Positions 37,066 to 46,157 of a DNA stretch of 64,000 nt are shown piece after piece. Position 1 is the stretch's first letter. Each line of letters opens with the position of its first letter. Made by a program: the position numbers and the translations under genes. The notes under the pieces were generated by a model. It ran no database searches. It was not told where the DNA came from and saw nothing but the letters and a program-made list of their open reading frames with translations. Origin of the DNA: Paracoccus saliphilus (GTDB taxonomy: Bacteria > Pseudomonadota > Alphaproteobacteria > Rhodobacterales > Rhodobacteraceae); assembly GCF_028553805.1 (NCBI RefSeq), contig NZ_CP067140.1:3720001-3784000 (forward strand), written 5' to 3'.

Positions 37066-38478
37066 TCAGCCCCCTTTCGAAGATGCGGCATCGACCCCTG
37101 AGGCAGGGGTGATCCCGGCGGCGCGATGCGGCTGGTTCGCTAGCAATGCTTCACCCCGCTGTGGCGGTTTCGACATCAGGCGCAGCAGGTAATAGATGCC
37201 CGCCCCGAATACGAAGAAATAGACCACCACGAAGGCGATCAGCGATGCCGCGACGGCAGGGGCCGCCAGGGGTGAATGGGACTCGGCCGTGCGCATCAGG
37301 CCATAGACGGTAAAGGGTTGCCGGCCGACCTCGGTCGTGACCCAGCCCGCGATCACGGCCACCAGGCCCGAAGGTCCCATCACGACAGCCGCGCGGTGCA
37401 TCCACCTCGAATCATAGAGTGTGCCCCGCCATCGCGTCACTAGGCTCCAGAGGCCAATGGCAAGCATTGCGAATCCCAACCCGACCATGATGCGGAAAGA
37501 CCAGAACACGATTGGCACCGGCGGCCATTGATCTCTTGGGAAATCGATCAGGCCGGGAAGCGGGGCATCGAAGTCGTGCTTGAGGATCAACGACCCGAGC
37601 TTTGGAATGGCCACCTCGTAGCGCACCCGCGCCTCTTCGCTGTCGGGAAAGCCGAACAGGATCAGCGGTGCGCCCTCTGGGCTGGGTTGGTAATCGCCCT
37701 CCATCGCCAGAACCTTGACCGGCTGGTGTTCGAGCGTATTGAGGCCGTGCTGATCCCCCGCGACGATCTGAAGCGGTGTCACCAGCGCCGCCATCCACAT
37801 CGCCATCGAGAACATCTTGCGCGCACCGGGATTCGTGCGATCCTTCAACAGATGCCAGGCGCCGACCGCCCCGACGATGAAGGCCGTGGTCAGGAACGCC
37901 GCCAGGACGGTGTGAACCAGCCGATACGGAAAACTCGGATTGAAGACAATCGGCCACCACGAACCCGCGGGCACGAATTGTCCCGCGTCATTGATGGCAT
38001 AACCCGCAGGCGTCTGCATCCAGCTGTTGACCGAAAGGATCCACGTCGCCGAGATCAGCGTGCCGAGCGCGACCATGCAGGTGGCAAAGAAATGCAACCG
38101 CCTGCCGACCTTGTTGATGCCGAACAGCATCACGCCCAAGAATCCGGCTTCCAGGAAGAAGGCGGTCATCACCTCGTAACCCATCAGCGGGCCGATGATC
38201 GGCCCCGCGCGATAGGAGAATTCCGACCAGTTGGTGCCGAACTGATAGGACAGCACCACGCCTGATACGACACCCATGCCGAACACGACCGCGAAGATCT
38301 TCAGCCAGTAGCGGAAGAGATTGGCATAGACCCCCTTGCCGGTCTTCAGCCACAGCCCTTCCAGCACCGCCAGGAAGCTGGCCAGCCCGATCGAGATGGC
38401 CGGAAAGATGAAATGGAACGAGACGGTAAATGCGAACTGGATGCGCGCCAGCATCACCGGATCAAGCTGCTCGAACAC
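37066..38478 (-). CDS. cioA: Cytochrome bd-type (cyanide-insensitive) quinol oxidase subunit I
   Basis: 470 residues carrying the heme and quinol sites: His in FHFIFPAISIG near residue 22, and the quinol-loop GDQHGLNTLEHQPVKVLAME. The Q loop is short, the type known as CIO instead of E. coli CydA long-loop. The C-terminus ends in a poorly conserved tail. It is transcribed just after the FdhF-like gene (15 bases) and before cioB, which suggests that the oxidase and the molybdoenzyme are used under the same conditions. Confidence 0.93.
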   Translation of the reverse strand: MFEQLDPVMLARIQFAFTVSFHFIFPAISIGLASFLAVLEGLWLKTGKGVYANLFRYWLKIFAVVFGMGVVSGVVLSYQFGTNWSEFSYRAGPIIGPLMGYEVMTAFFLEAGFLGVMLFGINKVGRRLHFFATCMVALGTLISATWILSVNSWMQTPAGYAINDAGQFVPAGSWWPIVFNPSFPYRLVHTVLAAFLTTAFIVGAVGAWHLLKDRTNPGARKMFSMAMWMAALVTPLQIVAGDQHGLNTLEHQPVKVLAMEGDYQPSPEGAPLILFGFPDSEEARVRYEVAIPKLGSLILKHDFDAPLPGLIDFPRDQWPPVPIVFWSFRIMVGLGFAMLAIGLWSLVTRWRGTLYDSRWMHRAAVVMGPSGLVAVIAGWVTTEVGRQPFTVYGLMRTAESHSPLAAPAVAASLIAFVVVYFFVFGAGIYYLLRLMSKPPQRGEALLANQPHRAAGITPASGVDAASSKGG

Positions 38479-38493
38479 GCCTCGCTCCTTTCG

Positions 38494-40791
38494 TTAAACA
38501 TCAAAGTCCCTGTGCATTGCGGCCTGGCTTTCTACGATACGCACGGGAATGGACTTGGCGGCCGGTGTGCCGCTGATCTCGTCGAAATATTCAAGCGGCA
38601 GGAGCGGATTGAGCTCGGGGTAATAGCCGGCGACCGCACCTCGCGGCATGGGATAATCGATTACTGTCAGCCCCGGGACCCGACGTTTCACATCGTCATC
38701 AAAGATTGTTTCCAGCGTCACGGTCGCCCCATCCTCCAGCCCCCGCACGGCTCGATCCTCGGCATTCATGAACAGCACCATGCGGTCATTATATACCCCG
38801 CGATACCTGTCATTGTAACTGTAAATGGTCGTATTGAATTGGTCATGCGACCGGACAGTCGCTAGGCGCAGCATGCCAGGATCGGACACGGGCTCGTTCA
38901 CATGTAGTCCCGGAAAGACGAGGAAATTCGCCTTGCCGCTCGGTGTCGGCCAATCACGGCGGCGCGGCGGCACATCCAGATGAAAGCCCTCGGGATAGCG
39001 GATCTTGTCGTTGAAATCTCGATAAATCTCCGGATAGACTTCCGAGATTTTGAAACGGATGCGATCATAATCCGCGATAAAGCTTTCCCACGGAACCCTG
39101 CTGTCAGGCAATGCGGCCATCGCCATCCGACAGACAATCTCCACCTCTGGCTTCAGATCCGGGCTGGCAGGCTCAAGAACACCGCGCGAGGCCGTCACAT
39201 TGGCCATCGAATCTTCGATGGTGACGAATTGTTCGCCTCCCGAGGTACGGATCACCTCCGATCGCGCGATGACCGGAAGAATCAATGCTTCCTTACCATG
39301 AACGAGATGGCCGCGATTGAGCTTGGTGGTGATGCCGACCGTCAGGTCGAGCTTACGCATTGCCTGATAAGAACGTTCGGTATCGGGGATCGCACGGACG
39401 AAATTCCCGCCCATGCCGATGAAGACGCGAGCGGTGCCCTTCTCCATCGCCTCGACGGCTTCAAGCGTATGATGGCCCCAGTCGCGCGGTGGCTCAAAGC
39501 CGAAAACCTCGCGAACCTGGTCGAGATATTCCTGCGAGGGCCGTTCATCGATGCCCACGGTCCGGTCGCCCTGCACGTTGGAATGCCCCCGGATCGGTGA
39601 AATCCCCGCGCCCGGTTTGCCGAAATTGCCCCGCAGAAACAGCAGATTCGCCACCTGCTGCAAGAGGCGCGATCCTTCCTGGTGCTGTGTCAGCCCCATG
39701 CCGTAGCAGATCATCGTCGCCCCGGAACGGATATAGATTTCAGCGACACGCCGGATCTGCTCTTCCGAGACGCCCGAAATCTCGACAATTTCGGCCCAGT
39801 CCTGGGCCATCACCTCGTCGCGCACCGCGTCAATGCCCGTGGAATGATCGTTGATGAAATCCCAGTCGATGACATTTTCGCCAGCCGCATCGCGTTCGAA
39901 AATGACCTTCATCATGCCCTTGAACAACGCCAGATCACCGCCGATGCGGATATGCACGAACTCGCTGGCGATCTCGGTCGAGCCGAAGGTCGCCATCTGC
40001 ACAATGTCCTGCGGATCGGCAAAGCGGACCAATGCACGTTCAGGCATCGGGTTGACCGCCACGATGGGCACGCCGCGCTTTCGCGCCTCGACCAGGTTCG
40101 TCATCATGCGCGGCGAGTTCGTCCCGGTGTTCTGTCCGATCACGAAAATCGCCTCGGCGTGATCGAAATCCTCCATCACCACCGTGCCCTTGCCCACCCC
40201 TATCGAAGGCGGCAGTCCGCGACTGGTGGGTTCATGACACATGTTTGAGCAGTCAGGGAAATTGTTGGTGCCGAACTCGCGCACGAAAATGGAATAGAGA
40301 AACGCCGCCTCATTCGGTGTGCGTCCCGAGGTGTAGAACTCGGCCTGATGCGGGCTGTCGAGCGCGCGCAGATGGCGGCCGATCAGGTCGAACGCATCAT
40401 CCCATGTGCAGGGGACATATTTATCGGATGCCGCGTCATATCGCATGGGTTCCGTGAGGCGGCCCTGCATTTCCAGCCAGTGATCGGATTTCTCCATCAA
40501 TTCGGAAACCGTGTGAGCCGCAAAGAACTCGCGGGTAACCCGATATCTGGTCGCTTCGAAGGCCAATGCCTTGGCACCGTTTTCGCAGAATTCCAGTTTT
40601 TTGCGGCAGGCGGGATCGGGAAAGGCACAACTGGGACATTTGAACCCGCCCGGCTGGTTCATCGACAGCAAGGCTTTGGACCCCTTGGTCAGAACGCTCT
40701 GTTGCATCAACACCTTGGCGGTCGCCGCCGTTGCCCCCCAGCCACCGGCCGGGCTCTCATAGGTTTTGTATCTGGGTTTACCATTGGCCAC
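38494..40791 (-). CDS. FdhF/YdeP-family molybdopterin oxidoreductase
   Basis: 765 residues. The N-terminus has four cysteines (52, 55, 62, 69) able to hold an iron-sulfur cluster, then the molybdopterin domain with Cys185 in SNMCHEPTS as the probable molybdenum ligand, as in formate dehydrogenases, and a C-terminal dinucleotide-binding domain (about 640-750). The family (E. coli YdeP, linked to acid resistance) has no proven substrate. The GTG at 40791 is the start, with AGGAG nine bases upstream. It follows the DyP peroxidase and precedes cioAB; fdhD downstream supports a formate dehydrogenase-like cofactor. Formate is plausible as substrate but unproven. Confidence 0.88.
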   Translation of the reverse strand: MANGKPRYKTYESPAGGWGATAATAKVLMQQSVLTKGSKALLSMNQPGGFKCPSCAFPDPACRKKLEFCENGAKALAFEATRYRVTREFFAAHTVSELMEKSDHWLEMQGRLTEPMRYDAASDKYVPCTWDDAFDLIGRHLRALDSPHQAEFYTSGRTPNEAAFLYSIFVREFGTNNFPDCSNMCHEPTSRGLPPSIGVGKGTVVMEDFDHAEAIFVIGQNTGTNSPRMMTNLVEARKRGVPIVAVNPMPERALVRFADPQDIVQMATFGSTEIASEFVHIRIGGDLALFKGMMKVIFERDAAGENVIDWDFINDHSTGIDAVRDEVMAQDWAEIVEISGVSEEQIRRVAEIYIRSGATMICYGMGLTQHQEGSRLLQQVANLLFLRGNFGKPGAGISPIRGHSNVQGDRTVGIDERPSQEYLDQVREVFGFEPPRDWGHHTLEAVEAMEKGTARVFIGMGGNFVRAIPDTERSYQAMRKLDLTVGITTKLNRGHLVHGKEALILPVIARSEVIRTSGGEQFVTIEDSMANVTASRGVLEPASPDLKPEVEIVCRMAMAALPDSRVPWESFIADYDRIRFKISEVYPEIYRDFNDKIRYPEGFHLDVPPRRRDWPTPSGKANFLVFPGLHVNEPVSDPGMLRLATVRSHDQFNTTIYSYNDRYRGVYNDRMVLFMNAEDRAVRGLEDGATVTLETIFDDDVKRRVPGLTVIDYPMPRGAVAGYYPELNPLLPLEYFDEISGTPAAKSIPVRIVESQAAMHRDFDV

Positions 40792-40797
40792 GGCATC

Positions 40798-41760
40798 TTA
40801 CTCCTGCAGGTTTTCCGAGGTGGCCGGCGCCCCCTCTACAAGCGTCTCGAGCAGGGTGAACGAAGGCACGAAAAAGAGCCCCCCCGTCACCGCACTACTG
40901 AAATCGAGAAGACGGTCGTAATTGCCGGGCGGCTTTCCGACGAACATGTTCTCGAGCATCATCTCGATGCGATGCGGAGAACGGGCATAGCCAATGAAAT
41001 AAGTACCGAATTCTCCCTTGCCGACATCTCCGAAAGGCACGTTGTCGCGGAGGATCTCCAGCTCTTCCCCGTTTTCGACGATGGTTGTCAGGGCATTATG
41101 CGCCGAACTTGGCTTTTCATCGTCGTCGAGTTCGATATCCGACAGCTTTTTCCGGCCAATAATCCTTTCCTGCTCCTCCACCGGCAGAGCATTCCATTTT
41201 TCCAGGTCATGCAGGTATTTCTGAACGATCACGTAGCTGCCGCCCTGGAAGTCCAGGTCATCTTCTCCGATGATCGTGGCCTCCACCGCAGCCTCACCGG
41301 TCGGATTCTCCGTTCCATCGACGAATCCCAACAAATCGCGCTGATCGAAATAGCTGAAACCATGCACCTCATCGGCGATTGAGATGGCATCTCCCAGACG
41401 CTGCACGATTTGGCTCGCGAGTTCGAAGCACAGATCCATTCGCGCGGCCCGGATATGGAACAGAATGTCGCCAGGTGTTGCGACAGCGTCATGAACACCG
41501 TGAAACTCACGAAAAGGATGCAGTTCCCTGGGTTTCGGAATTCCGAAAAGACGGTCCCATGCATCGGAGCCAAAACCCGTCACGCAGGACAGTTCGCCGT
41601 TGGGATCGCGAAAACCTACCGCACGCAGAAGCCCGGACAGATCCCCGCACAATTTCCGCACCCTTTTCTGGTTTTGCCCGTCCGGGTGAATTGTGGCAAT
41701 CAGGAAGATGGCAGAGCGGGTCAATCGGGCATCGATCGGCTGTGACTTTATGGATGGCAC
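40798..41760 (-). CDS. Dye-decolorizing (DyP-type) heme peroxidase
   Basis: 320 residues of the DyP family: catalytic GFVDGTENP (145-153), proximal heme ligand probably His221 and distal arginine Arg238. It has no signal peptide and no encapsulin-targeting tail that I recognise, so it is likely a free cytosolic enzyme like YfeX/EfeB relatives. Start is the GTG at 41760 with AGGGAG six bases upstream. As the first gene of the run DyP-YdeP-cioAB-DUF2474-clpG-fdhD, it marks the probable promoter of that cluster. Role: peroxide use or heme chemistry; substrate unknown. Confidence 0.9.
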   Translation of the reverse strand: MPSIKSQPIDARLTRSAIFLIATIHPDGQNQKRVRKLCGDLSGLLRAVGFRDPNGELSCVTGFGSDAWDRLFGIPKPRELHPFREFHGVHDAVATPGDILFHIRAARMDLCFELASQIVQRLGDAISIADEVHGFSYFDQRDLLGFVDGTENPTGEAAVEATIIGEDDLDFQGGSYVIVQKYLHDLEKWNALPVEEQERIIGRKKLSDIELDDDEKPSSAHNALTTIVENGEELEILRDNVPFGDVGKGEFGTYFIGYARSPHRIEMMLENMFVGKPPGNYDRLLDFSSAVTGGLFFVPSFTLLETLVEGAPATSENLQE

Positions 41761-41941
41761 CTACAACTCCCTAGCATTCATGATCCGGTGTCGTCGCATG
41801 TCGCACAAAGCCAACGGGCCTCATAAAGGAAGTGGAACCGTCACTTCCGCTCACGATTTCGTAAAATCCGACAGCAGCGCCTTTCAATAACCTCGCAACC
41901 TTAGATCTGCGTGTGTTTCAGGTCTAATTTTTTGCGTGAAT

Positions 41942-41968
41942 ATTTTGATAAGGAGCAGTTATCAAAAT
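41942..41968. repeat. AT-rich perfect inverted repeat
   Basis: ATTTTGATAA and TTATCAAAAT form ten-base perfect arms with a seven-base loop. It is too AT-rich for a typical terminator and has no T-run. It may be an operator, a remnant insertion-sequence end or part of a recombination site; nothing decides between these. Confidence 0.6.
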
Positions 41969-42140
41969 TCGAGACCTCCATTTGAAAGGCTGAATGAGGC
42001 CGTCAGCCACAGGATCACGCAAGCCGGCTGTGATTCGGCGCGAGAGCACGACGCCGATAGGAGCCACAAGTCGCTGAAACAGAATAGGTGACTGAAGCCA
42101 CTCGCAAAGGTAGATCCAATCGCCCGGGCACCGGCTGGTT

Positions 42141-42270
42141 CTGCGTAAACTCGAGGCGAAAGAGACCAAAGCCGTCGCCATCGCACTTGCGAATCACATG
42201 GCGCGGACGATGTATGTGCTCTTGCGCGACGAAACGAGTTACAAACCGCAAGTCGGGACAATGCTGGCGA
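42141..42270 (+). pseudogene. Remnant of an IS110-like transposase (C-terminal part)
   Basis: The translated fragment reads LRKLEAKETKAVAIALANHM then ARTMYVLLRDETSY, which resembles the end of IS110-family transposases (the ALANKMARI.W.LL..GE.Y type block). There is no start, the rest of the enzyme is missing, and the frame soon loses similarity. A small fragment, so family assignment is tentative. Confidence 0.5.
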
Positions 42271-42438
42271 GCGACCTCAGCGTTCACGCCGATGGCGGAT
42301 GCAAGCGCTCCGCGGCCAATGAGGCAATTGTCGGGGTACGATGCCGTCATAGAGACACACCGACTTCTCGCGGCCGTGTTTCAGAAAATGGATTCTCAAC
42401 TTGGTGAGTGTCCAGTGAACCCGCCCTGCGACTGCTGT

Positions 42439-42530
42439 CAATCGCCCCATTCCGGTGCCGCTCAAGGCGCGGCGGATAGTGAAGAACGGCTCGAAGATCT
42501 GCGCTTTGTTGCCCACCGAAATGCCGCGCC
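42439..42530 (-). pseudogene. Remnant of a histidine kinase ATPase domain
   Basis: On the minus strand the translation contains AQIFEPFFTIRRALSGTGMG, which is the F-box and G2-box region of a histidine kinase catalytic domain. No N-box, H-box or sensor region is nearby in frame, so only a scrap of the gene remains. It lies 75-165 bases past the serine recombinase stop codon. Confidence 0.5.
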
Positions 42531-42693
42531 GATCCGGTTGGCGCTTGCGTTTTGGTTGCGGGTTCTGCCACCCCGATTTGAACCTTTGATTGGTTAATAT
42601 ATTGATATTACTTGATAAGACGCTCCAGTTCTGGCGTTCTTCGAGCAAATGCTAGAAGCGCACCATTTGGCGAGCTGTGTGTAAGCTACTAAT

Positions 42694-44364
42694 TTATATG
42701 GATGTTTTTGGATCTAATTGGTTGCGGGGGCTCGCTTCCACTGCTGTCATAAGAGGGATTTCCGGCTGCCCGCCCTCCTCGGCCCTGGCGAAATCGAGGA
42801 TGCCCATCAACTCGCCGCGTAGCTTGGCATGCACCTCGCCCCGACCGTCGCCGGGGGTGAGAACAATCTCCCCGATGAGGGAGCGGAGCGCCTCTGCCGC
42901 CTGTCGGCCGCCATCCGGATCGTCCAGGGCTTCCGTAAAGCGTTCGACTCGGAGCCGGTAGAGATGAGCGATGTTCGGGTGCATATCGGGGATGTCAGCC
43001 GGAGCCTCCACCATACGTGCCGTGATCTCCACCTTCTGTCGCTCAAGCTCGTCCATGCGGGCCTTCATGGAGGGCTGATACATGCCGTCCTCGATCGCGG
43101 CGAGGATCCCCGCGATGGCCTTCTCCACCTTGGCAAGTGCCTTGCGATCCCCTTCCATCTGCGCGCGGCGATCACGGTTGAGCCGGTTCATTTCCTCGGC
43201 ATAGGCGCGCACGGCTTCCGCAACCGCGTCCGTTGAGACCAGCCGTTTCCTGAGCCCGGTCAGAACACGCGCCTCGATCTTGTCGCGGGTGATGGTGCGG
43301 TTGTTGTCACAGGTGCCGCGCCGGTGATGGTTGAGACAGCCATAGCGCGCGGTCGTGATGATCCCGTATCTGCCACCACAGCAACCGCAGCTCAGCAGAC
43401 CGGACAGCAGCGCGACCGGCCGGTTCGCCAGATGCATCCGCTTCATGCGCCCCTCACGGGTATTGGCCGGGTTCGGCCCGAAGATTTTGGCGATCTGCTT
43501 CTGACGGGCACGGACGGCATTCCAGAGCCCATCATCGACGATCCGCAGATGCGGCACCTCTGTCCTGATCCATTCGCCTTCCGGGTTGATGCGGGAGACT
43601 CGCTTGCCGGTGCTCGGGTCCTTGATGAAATGCATCCGGTTCCAGACCAGGACACCGGCATAAAGCTCGTTATTGACGATGCCGGTGCCGCGCGAGGCAT
43701 GGCCGCGAATGCTGGTGTCGCCCCATGCCCGGCCGAGCGGGCCGGGAATGCCGTCGCGGTTCAGATCGACGGCGATGGCTTTCGGACTTTTGCCGGAAGC
43801 GAACTCGCGGAAGATGCGGCGGATGATCTTGGCTTCCTCGGGCACGATCTCGCGATCGCCCCGGACCGGTTCGCCATTGGCGTCCGTCCTCTTCATCACC
43901 CTGTAGCCGTAGCAGAGGCCGCCGCCGGCCTTGCCCTTCTCCACCCTGCCCCGCAGCCCGCGATGAGTCTTCATCGCCAGGTCCTTCAGGAACAGCGCAT
44001 TCATCGTGCCCTTGAGCCCGACATGCAGCTCGGAGATTTCGCCCTCGGCCAGGGTGACGATCGTGACGCCCGCGAATTTGAGTTGCTTGTAGAGCGTGGC
44101 GACATCGGCCTGGTCACGGCTGATCCGGTCCAGTGCCTCGGCCAGCAGGATGTTGAACTCCCCCTGCTGCGCGTCGCGCATCAGCCGCTGGATGCCCGGT
44201 CGCAGGATCGTGCTGGCCCCGGAGATCGCCGCATCCTCATAGGACCCTGTAATCTGCCACTGCTCCCGCCGCGCATGGTCCCGGCAGAGTCGGAACTGAT
44301 CTTCGATCGATGACTCGCTCTGGTTGTCGGAGGAATAGCGGGCGTAAAGCGCAGTCCGGGTCAT
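42694..44364 (-). CDS. Large serine recombinase (resolvase/invertase N-terminal domain)
   Basis: 556 residues: resolvase catalytic domain with the nucleophile serine in RYSSDNQSESSIEDQ, then the Recombinase domain (GYRVMKR...IVPEEAKIIRRIF), a zinc-ribbon (CGCCGGRYG with later CDNN) and a C-terminal coiled-coil region (about 395-460). This is the size and order of phage- and island-type integrases that insert DNA at an att site. AAGGGAGA precedes the ATG at 44364. The gene sits at the left end of the island, as expected for an integrase next to attL. A short gene (44381-44623) overlaps its upstream region on the same strand. Confidence 0.92.
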   Translation of the reverse strand: MTRTALYARYSSDNQSESSIEDQFRLCRDHARREQWQITGSYEDAAISGASTILRPGIQRLMRDAQQGEFNILLAEALDRISRDQADVATLYKQLKFAGVTIVTLAEGEISELHVGLKGTMNALFLKDLAMKTHRGLRGRVEKGKAGGGLCYGYRVMKRTDANGEPVRGDREIVPEEAKIIRRIFREFASGKSPKAIAVDLNRDGIPGPLGRAWGDTSIRGHASRGTGIVNNELYAGVLVWNRMHFIKDPSTGKRVSRINPEGEWIRTEVPHLRIVDDGLWNAVRARQKQIAKIFGPNPANTREGRMKRMHLANRPVALLSGLLSCGCCGGRYGIITTARYGCLNHHRRGTCDNNRTITRDKIEARVLTGLRKRLVSTDAVAEAVRAYAEEMNRLNRDRRAQMEGDRKALAKVEKAIAGILAAIEDGMYQPSMKARMDELERQKVEITARMVEAPADIPDMHPNIAHLYRLRVERFTEALDDPDGGRQAAEALRSLIGEIVLTPGDGRGEVHAKLRGELMGILDFARAEEGGQPEIPLMTAVEASPRNQLDPKTSI

Positions 44365-44380
44365 GGCATTCTCCCTTCGG

Positions 44381-44623
44381 TCAATCCGGGTCTTCGGCCC
44401 CTGCCCCGTCGCGGGAAGGTGGCGCATTGTCATTGGCGGCGCGGAACGCCTTCTCGTGATCTTCCCGGGCCATGCGCCGACCGATCAGCCGGGCGATGGA
44501 CAGCACCACCGCGTCCAGCCGTGCGGATGGTGACGCCCCCTGCCCGCTATCCTGCCCGTCGGGTGGGCGGTTGTCATTGGCCGGCCTATCTTTTCCCGGC
44601 CCGGTCTGCCCCTCGTCCTCCAT
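44381..44623 (-). CDS. Small hypothetical protein preceding the recombinase
   Basis: 80 residues, rich in Asp, Pro, Asn and Gln, with a repeated AANDN/PANDN motif and a middle segment LDAVVLSIARLIGRRMARED that could be helical. No known domain. The ATG at 44623 has a purine-rich GAGAGGGAGAGG upstream. It ends 16 bases before the recombinase start, so the two are probably co-transcribed. Such short proteins often accompany large serine recombinases, but I cannot assign a role. Confidence 0.6.
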   Translation of the reverse strand: MEDEGQTGPGKDRPANDNRPPDGQDSGQGASPSARLDAVVLSIARLIGRRMAREDHEKAFRAANDNAPPSRDGAGAEDPD

Positions 44624-44874
44624 GCCTCTCCCTCTCTGCACGATGGGAACGGGTATGAAACGGCACGGAAGAGATGAAACCAAACAATAAATCCGCTCAT
44701 GCGGCCATGGCGGGATATCGGATAGGAATCGGAGGGTTTGCGTCTGCAGTCTCACACCGATTTCTTTTGAGGCACCACAGCGCATCAGGAGAGTGATTCT
44801 CGGCACATTCACCGTAGCAGACGCAATGCATCACGGCACCAGAGAGGTCTCCTCCGGAGCAAATGCCGGCGCAT

Positions 44875-45555
44875 CTATGGCTCCATAGGCTCTTTGCTCG
44901 GCATGAAACTGTCGGGCCAGAGGCTTTGCCCGATCTGCACAAGATCGAGGAGCGCCAAGCGGATTTCCCGCCAGGGAAATTCTTCGCAATCCTCGGAGGT
45001 CTGACCTTCTCGCAGGATCATGTCGAGCTTGCCCGCCACACCAGCAAGGGTCGTTGCCGGCGTCACCGTCAAGGCGTCGATCAGCTGTTGCGCTTGATCA
45101 GCAGCCGCCAGTTCTTCGCGCCGTGCCGAGGAGTAGCCAACCAAGGCATCGGCTTCTGCCCAGCGGGCCTGACGAGCAGCAAATTCAAGCTTTGCCTTTA
45201 TGCATGCCCCGGCCAATGCGGGATTATCATCGAGCAGGTCCTCGATATCGTCCTCTTGGGACAGGATAACGGCCGTGCCATCATCATCCAATTCAACCAT
45301 CACGCGAGGAAAACCGATTGTTCGCATCAGCAGTGCCTCAAGGTGCTGTTGTTGTCGACAGAGCGCATCCGTTTGATGATGGACGGCCTGCCAGTCCCGC
45401 CACAGCGCCAAGGCAGGATCGGGCTGCTCGGCTCCTGCCTCCGCAACAGGGCCAATGATCTGAAATGGCACGGACATCATGCCCGCTGCTGTTGCTTTCA
45501 GTGCCTTCCGGCGCGTGACGGCAGCGTGAATTCGTGTATGGTCGGAATCAGCCAT
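44875..45555 (-). CDS. Hypothetical protein with Tat-like N-terminus
   Basis: 226 residues. The N-terminus TRRKALKATAAGMMSVPF has a twin arginine followed by a weak hydrophobic stretch, resembling a Tat signal, although it is short. The remainder is acidic and helical (RDWQAVHHQTDALCRQQQHL and similar), with no recognised domain or catalytic motif. AGGAG eight bases before the ATG fixes the start. It is divergent from the XRE gene, with two inverted repeats in the shared region, so it may be under that regulator's control. Confidence 0.65.
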   Translation of the reverse strand: MADSDHTRIHAAVTRRKALKATAAGMMSVPFQIIGPVAEAGAEQPDPALALWRDWQAVHHQTDALCRQQQHLEALLMRTIGFPRVMVELDDDGTAVILSQEDDIEDLLDDNPALAGACIKAKLEFAARQARWAEADALVGYSSARREELAAADQAQQLIDALTVTPATTLAGVAGKLDMILREGQTSEDCEEFPWREIRLALLDLVQIGQSLWPDSFMPSKEPMEP

Positions 45556-45589
45556 GATCCGAGCTCCTAACAGCTTGGGTTGCGGTCAG

Positions 45590-45622
45590 GTCGGACAAGA
45601 TGGTGCAAACATCTTGTTCGAC
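45590..45622. promoter_or_regulatory. Long inverted repeat upstream of the Tat-like gene
   Basis: GTCGGACAAGATG (45590-45602) and CATCTTGTTCGAC (45610-45622) match at 12 of 13 positions as inverted arms around a seven-base loop. It lies 35 bases before the start of the Tat-like gene, in the promoter region shared with the divergent XRE gene, so an operator is more likely than a terminator. Confidence 0.5.
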
Positions 45623-45690
45623 CGAGTTCGTTGTTGCGGCATTCAACCTTTGATAATTTGTAGAAGATCGAACCAAAAGTCAACCAATGA

Positions 45691-45704
45691 GACAAACATT
45701 TGTC
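45691..45704. promoter_or_regulatory. Palindrome overlapping the XRE gene start
   Basis: GACAAACATTTGTC is a perfect palindrome with a two-base centre. It covers the TTG start of the XRE gene, where binding of the protein would block its own expression. The GACAA element also occurs in the longer repeat at 45590-45622. Confidence 0.45.
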
Positions 45705-45954
45705 CAATAATAAAATATCTGCCGCGCAATGTCGAGGTGCTCGAGCCATGCTCGGCATAAGCCAACGTCAATTGGCCGAAGTCGCGAGGGTCTCGCGCCC
45801 CACAATCGTAGACTTCGAGCGAGAAGCTCGCGTACCCCACCCTAACAACTTGGAGGCAATTCGTTCGGCTTTGGAAGCCGCTGGGGTCGAGTTCATCCCG
45901 GAAAATGGTGGCGGACCTGGCGTGAGACTAACTCAAGTACGAAATTATTCGTGA
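45700..45954 (+). CDS. XRE-family helix-turn-helix regulator
   Basis: 84 residues, essentially a single helix-turn-helix domain: CRGARAMLGISQRQLAEVARVSRPTIVDFERE. The last third (ALEAAGVEFIPENGGGPGVRL) is the ending typical of small alphaproteobacterial XRE regulators. The start is taken as the TTG at 45700, since relatives begin a few residues before AQCRGAR; the next ATG would remove the first helix. No good binding site is visible, and a palindrome covers the start. It is divergent from the Tat-like gene and 204 bases before hicA. Confidence 0.8.
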   Translation: MSNNKISAAQCRGARAMLGISQRQLAEVARVSRPTIVDFEREARVPHPNNLEAIRSALEAAGVEFIPENGGGPGVRLTQVRNYS

Positions 45955-46157
45955 ATTGCCGTCTATCAGTAACAAGTCTCCGCCCACTGCTAGCGCGCTG
46001 GCTGAATTGCTTGCCCCCGGTTGTACCACCACCGGCCACGAATATTGCCTTCCCAATAGCCCGTGCTGGCAAGCGCAGTGGTCTTCCTGCACGCTCCTTC
46101 GGGTAACCGCTATCAATTTGCGCTTGCATTTTTGATGAGCCGCGCCATATTGCTAGC

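Larger units (their letters stand above)
41761..42693. other. Decayed intergenic strip between DyP gene and island recombinase
   Basis: About 930 bases with no intact gene. It holds an AT-rich hairpin (41942-41968), a transposase remnant on the plus strand (from about 42141) and a histidine-kinase remnant on the minus strand (about 42439-42530). The presence of fragments from unrelated genes suggests repeated insertion and deletion next to the island. The promoter of the DyP gene should lie at its left end. Confidence 0.6.
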
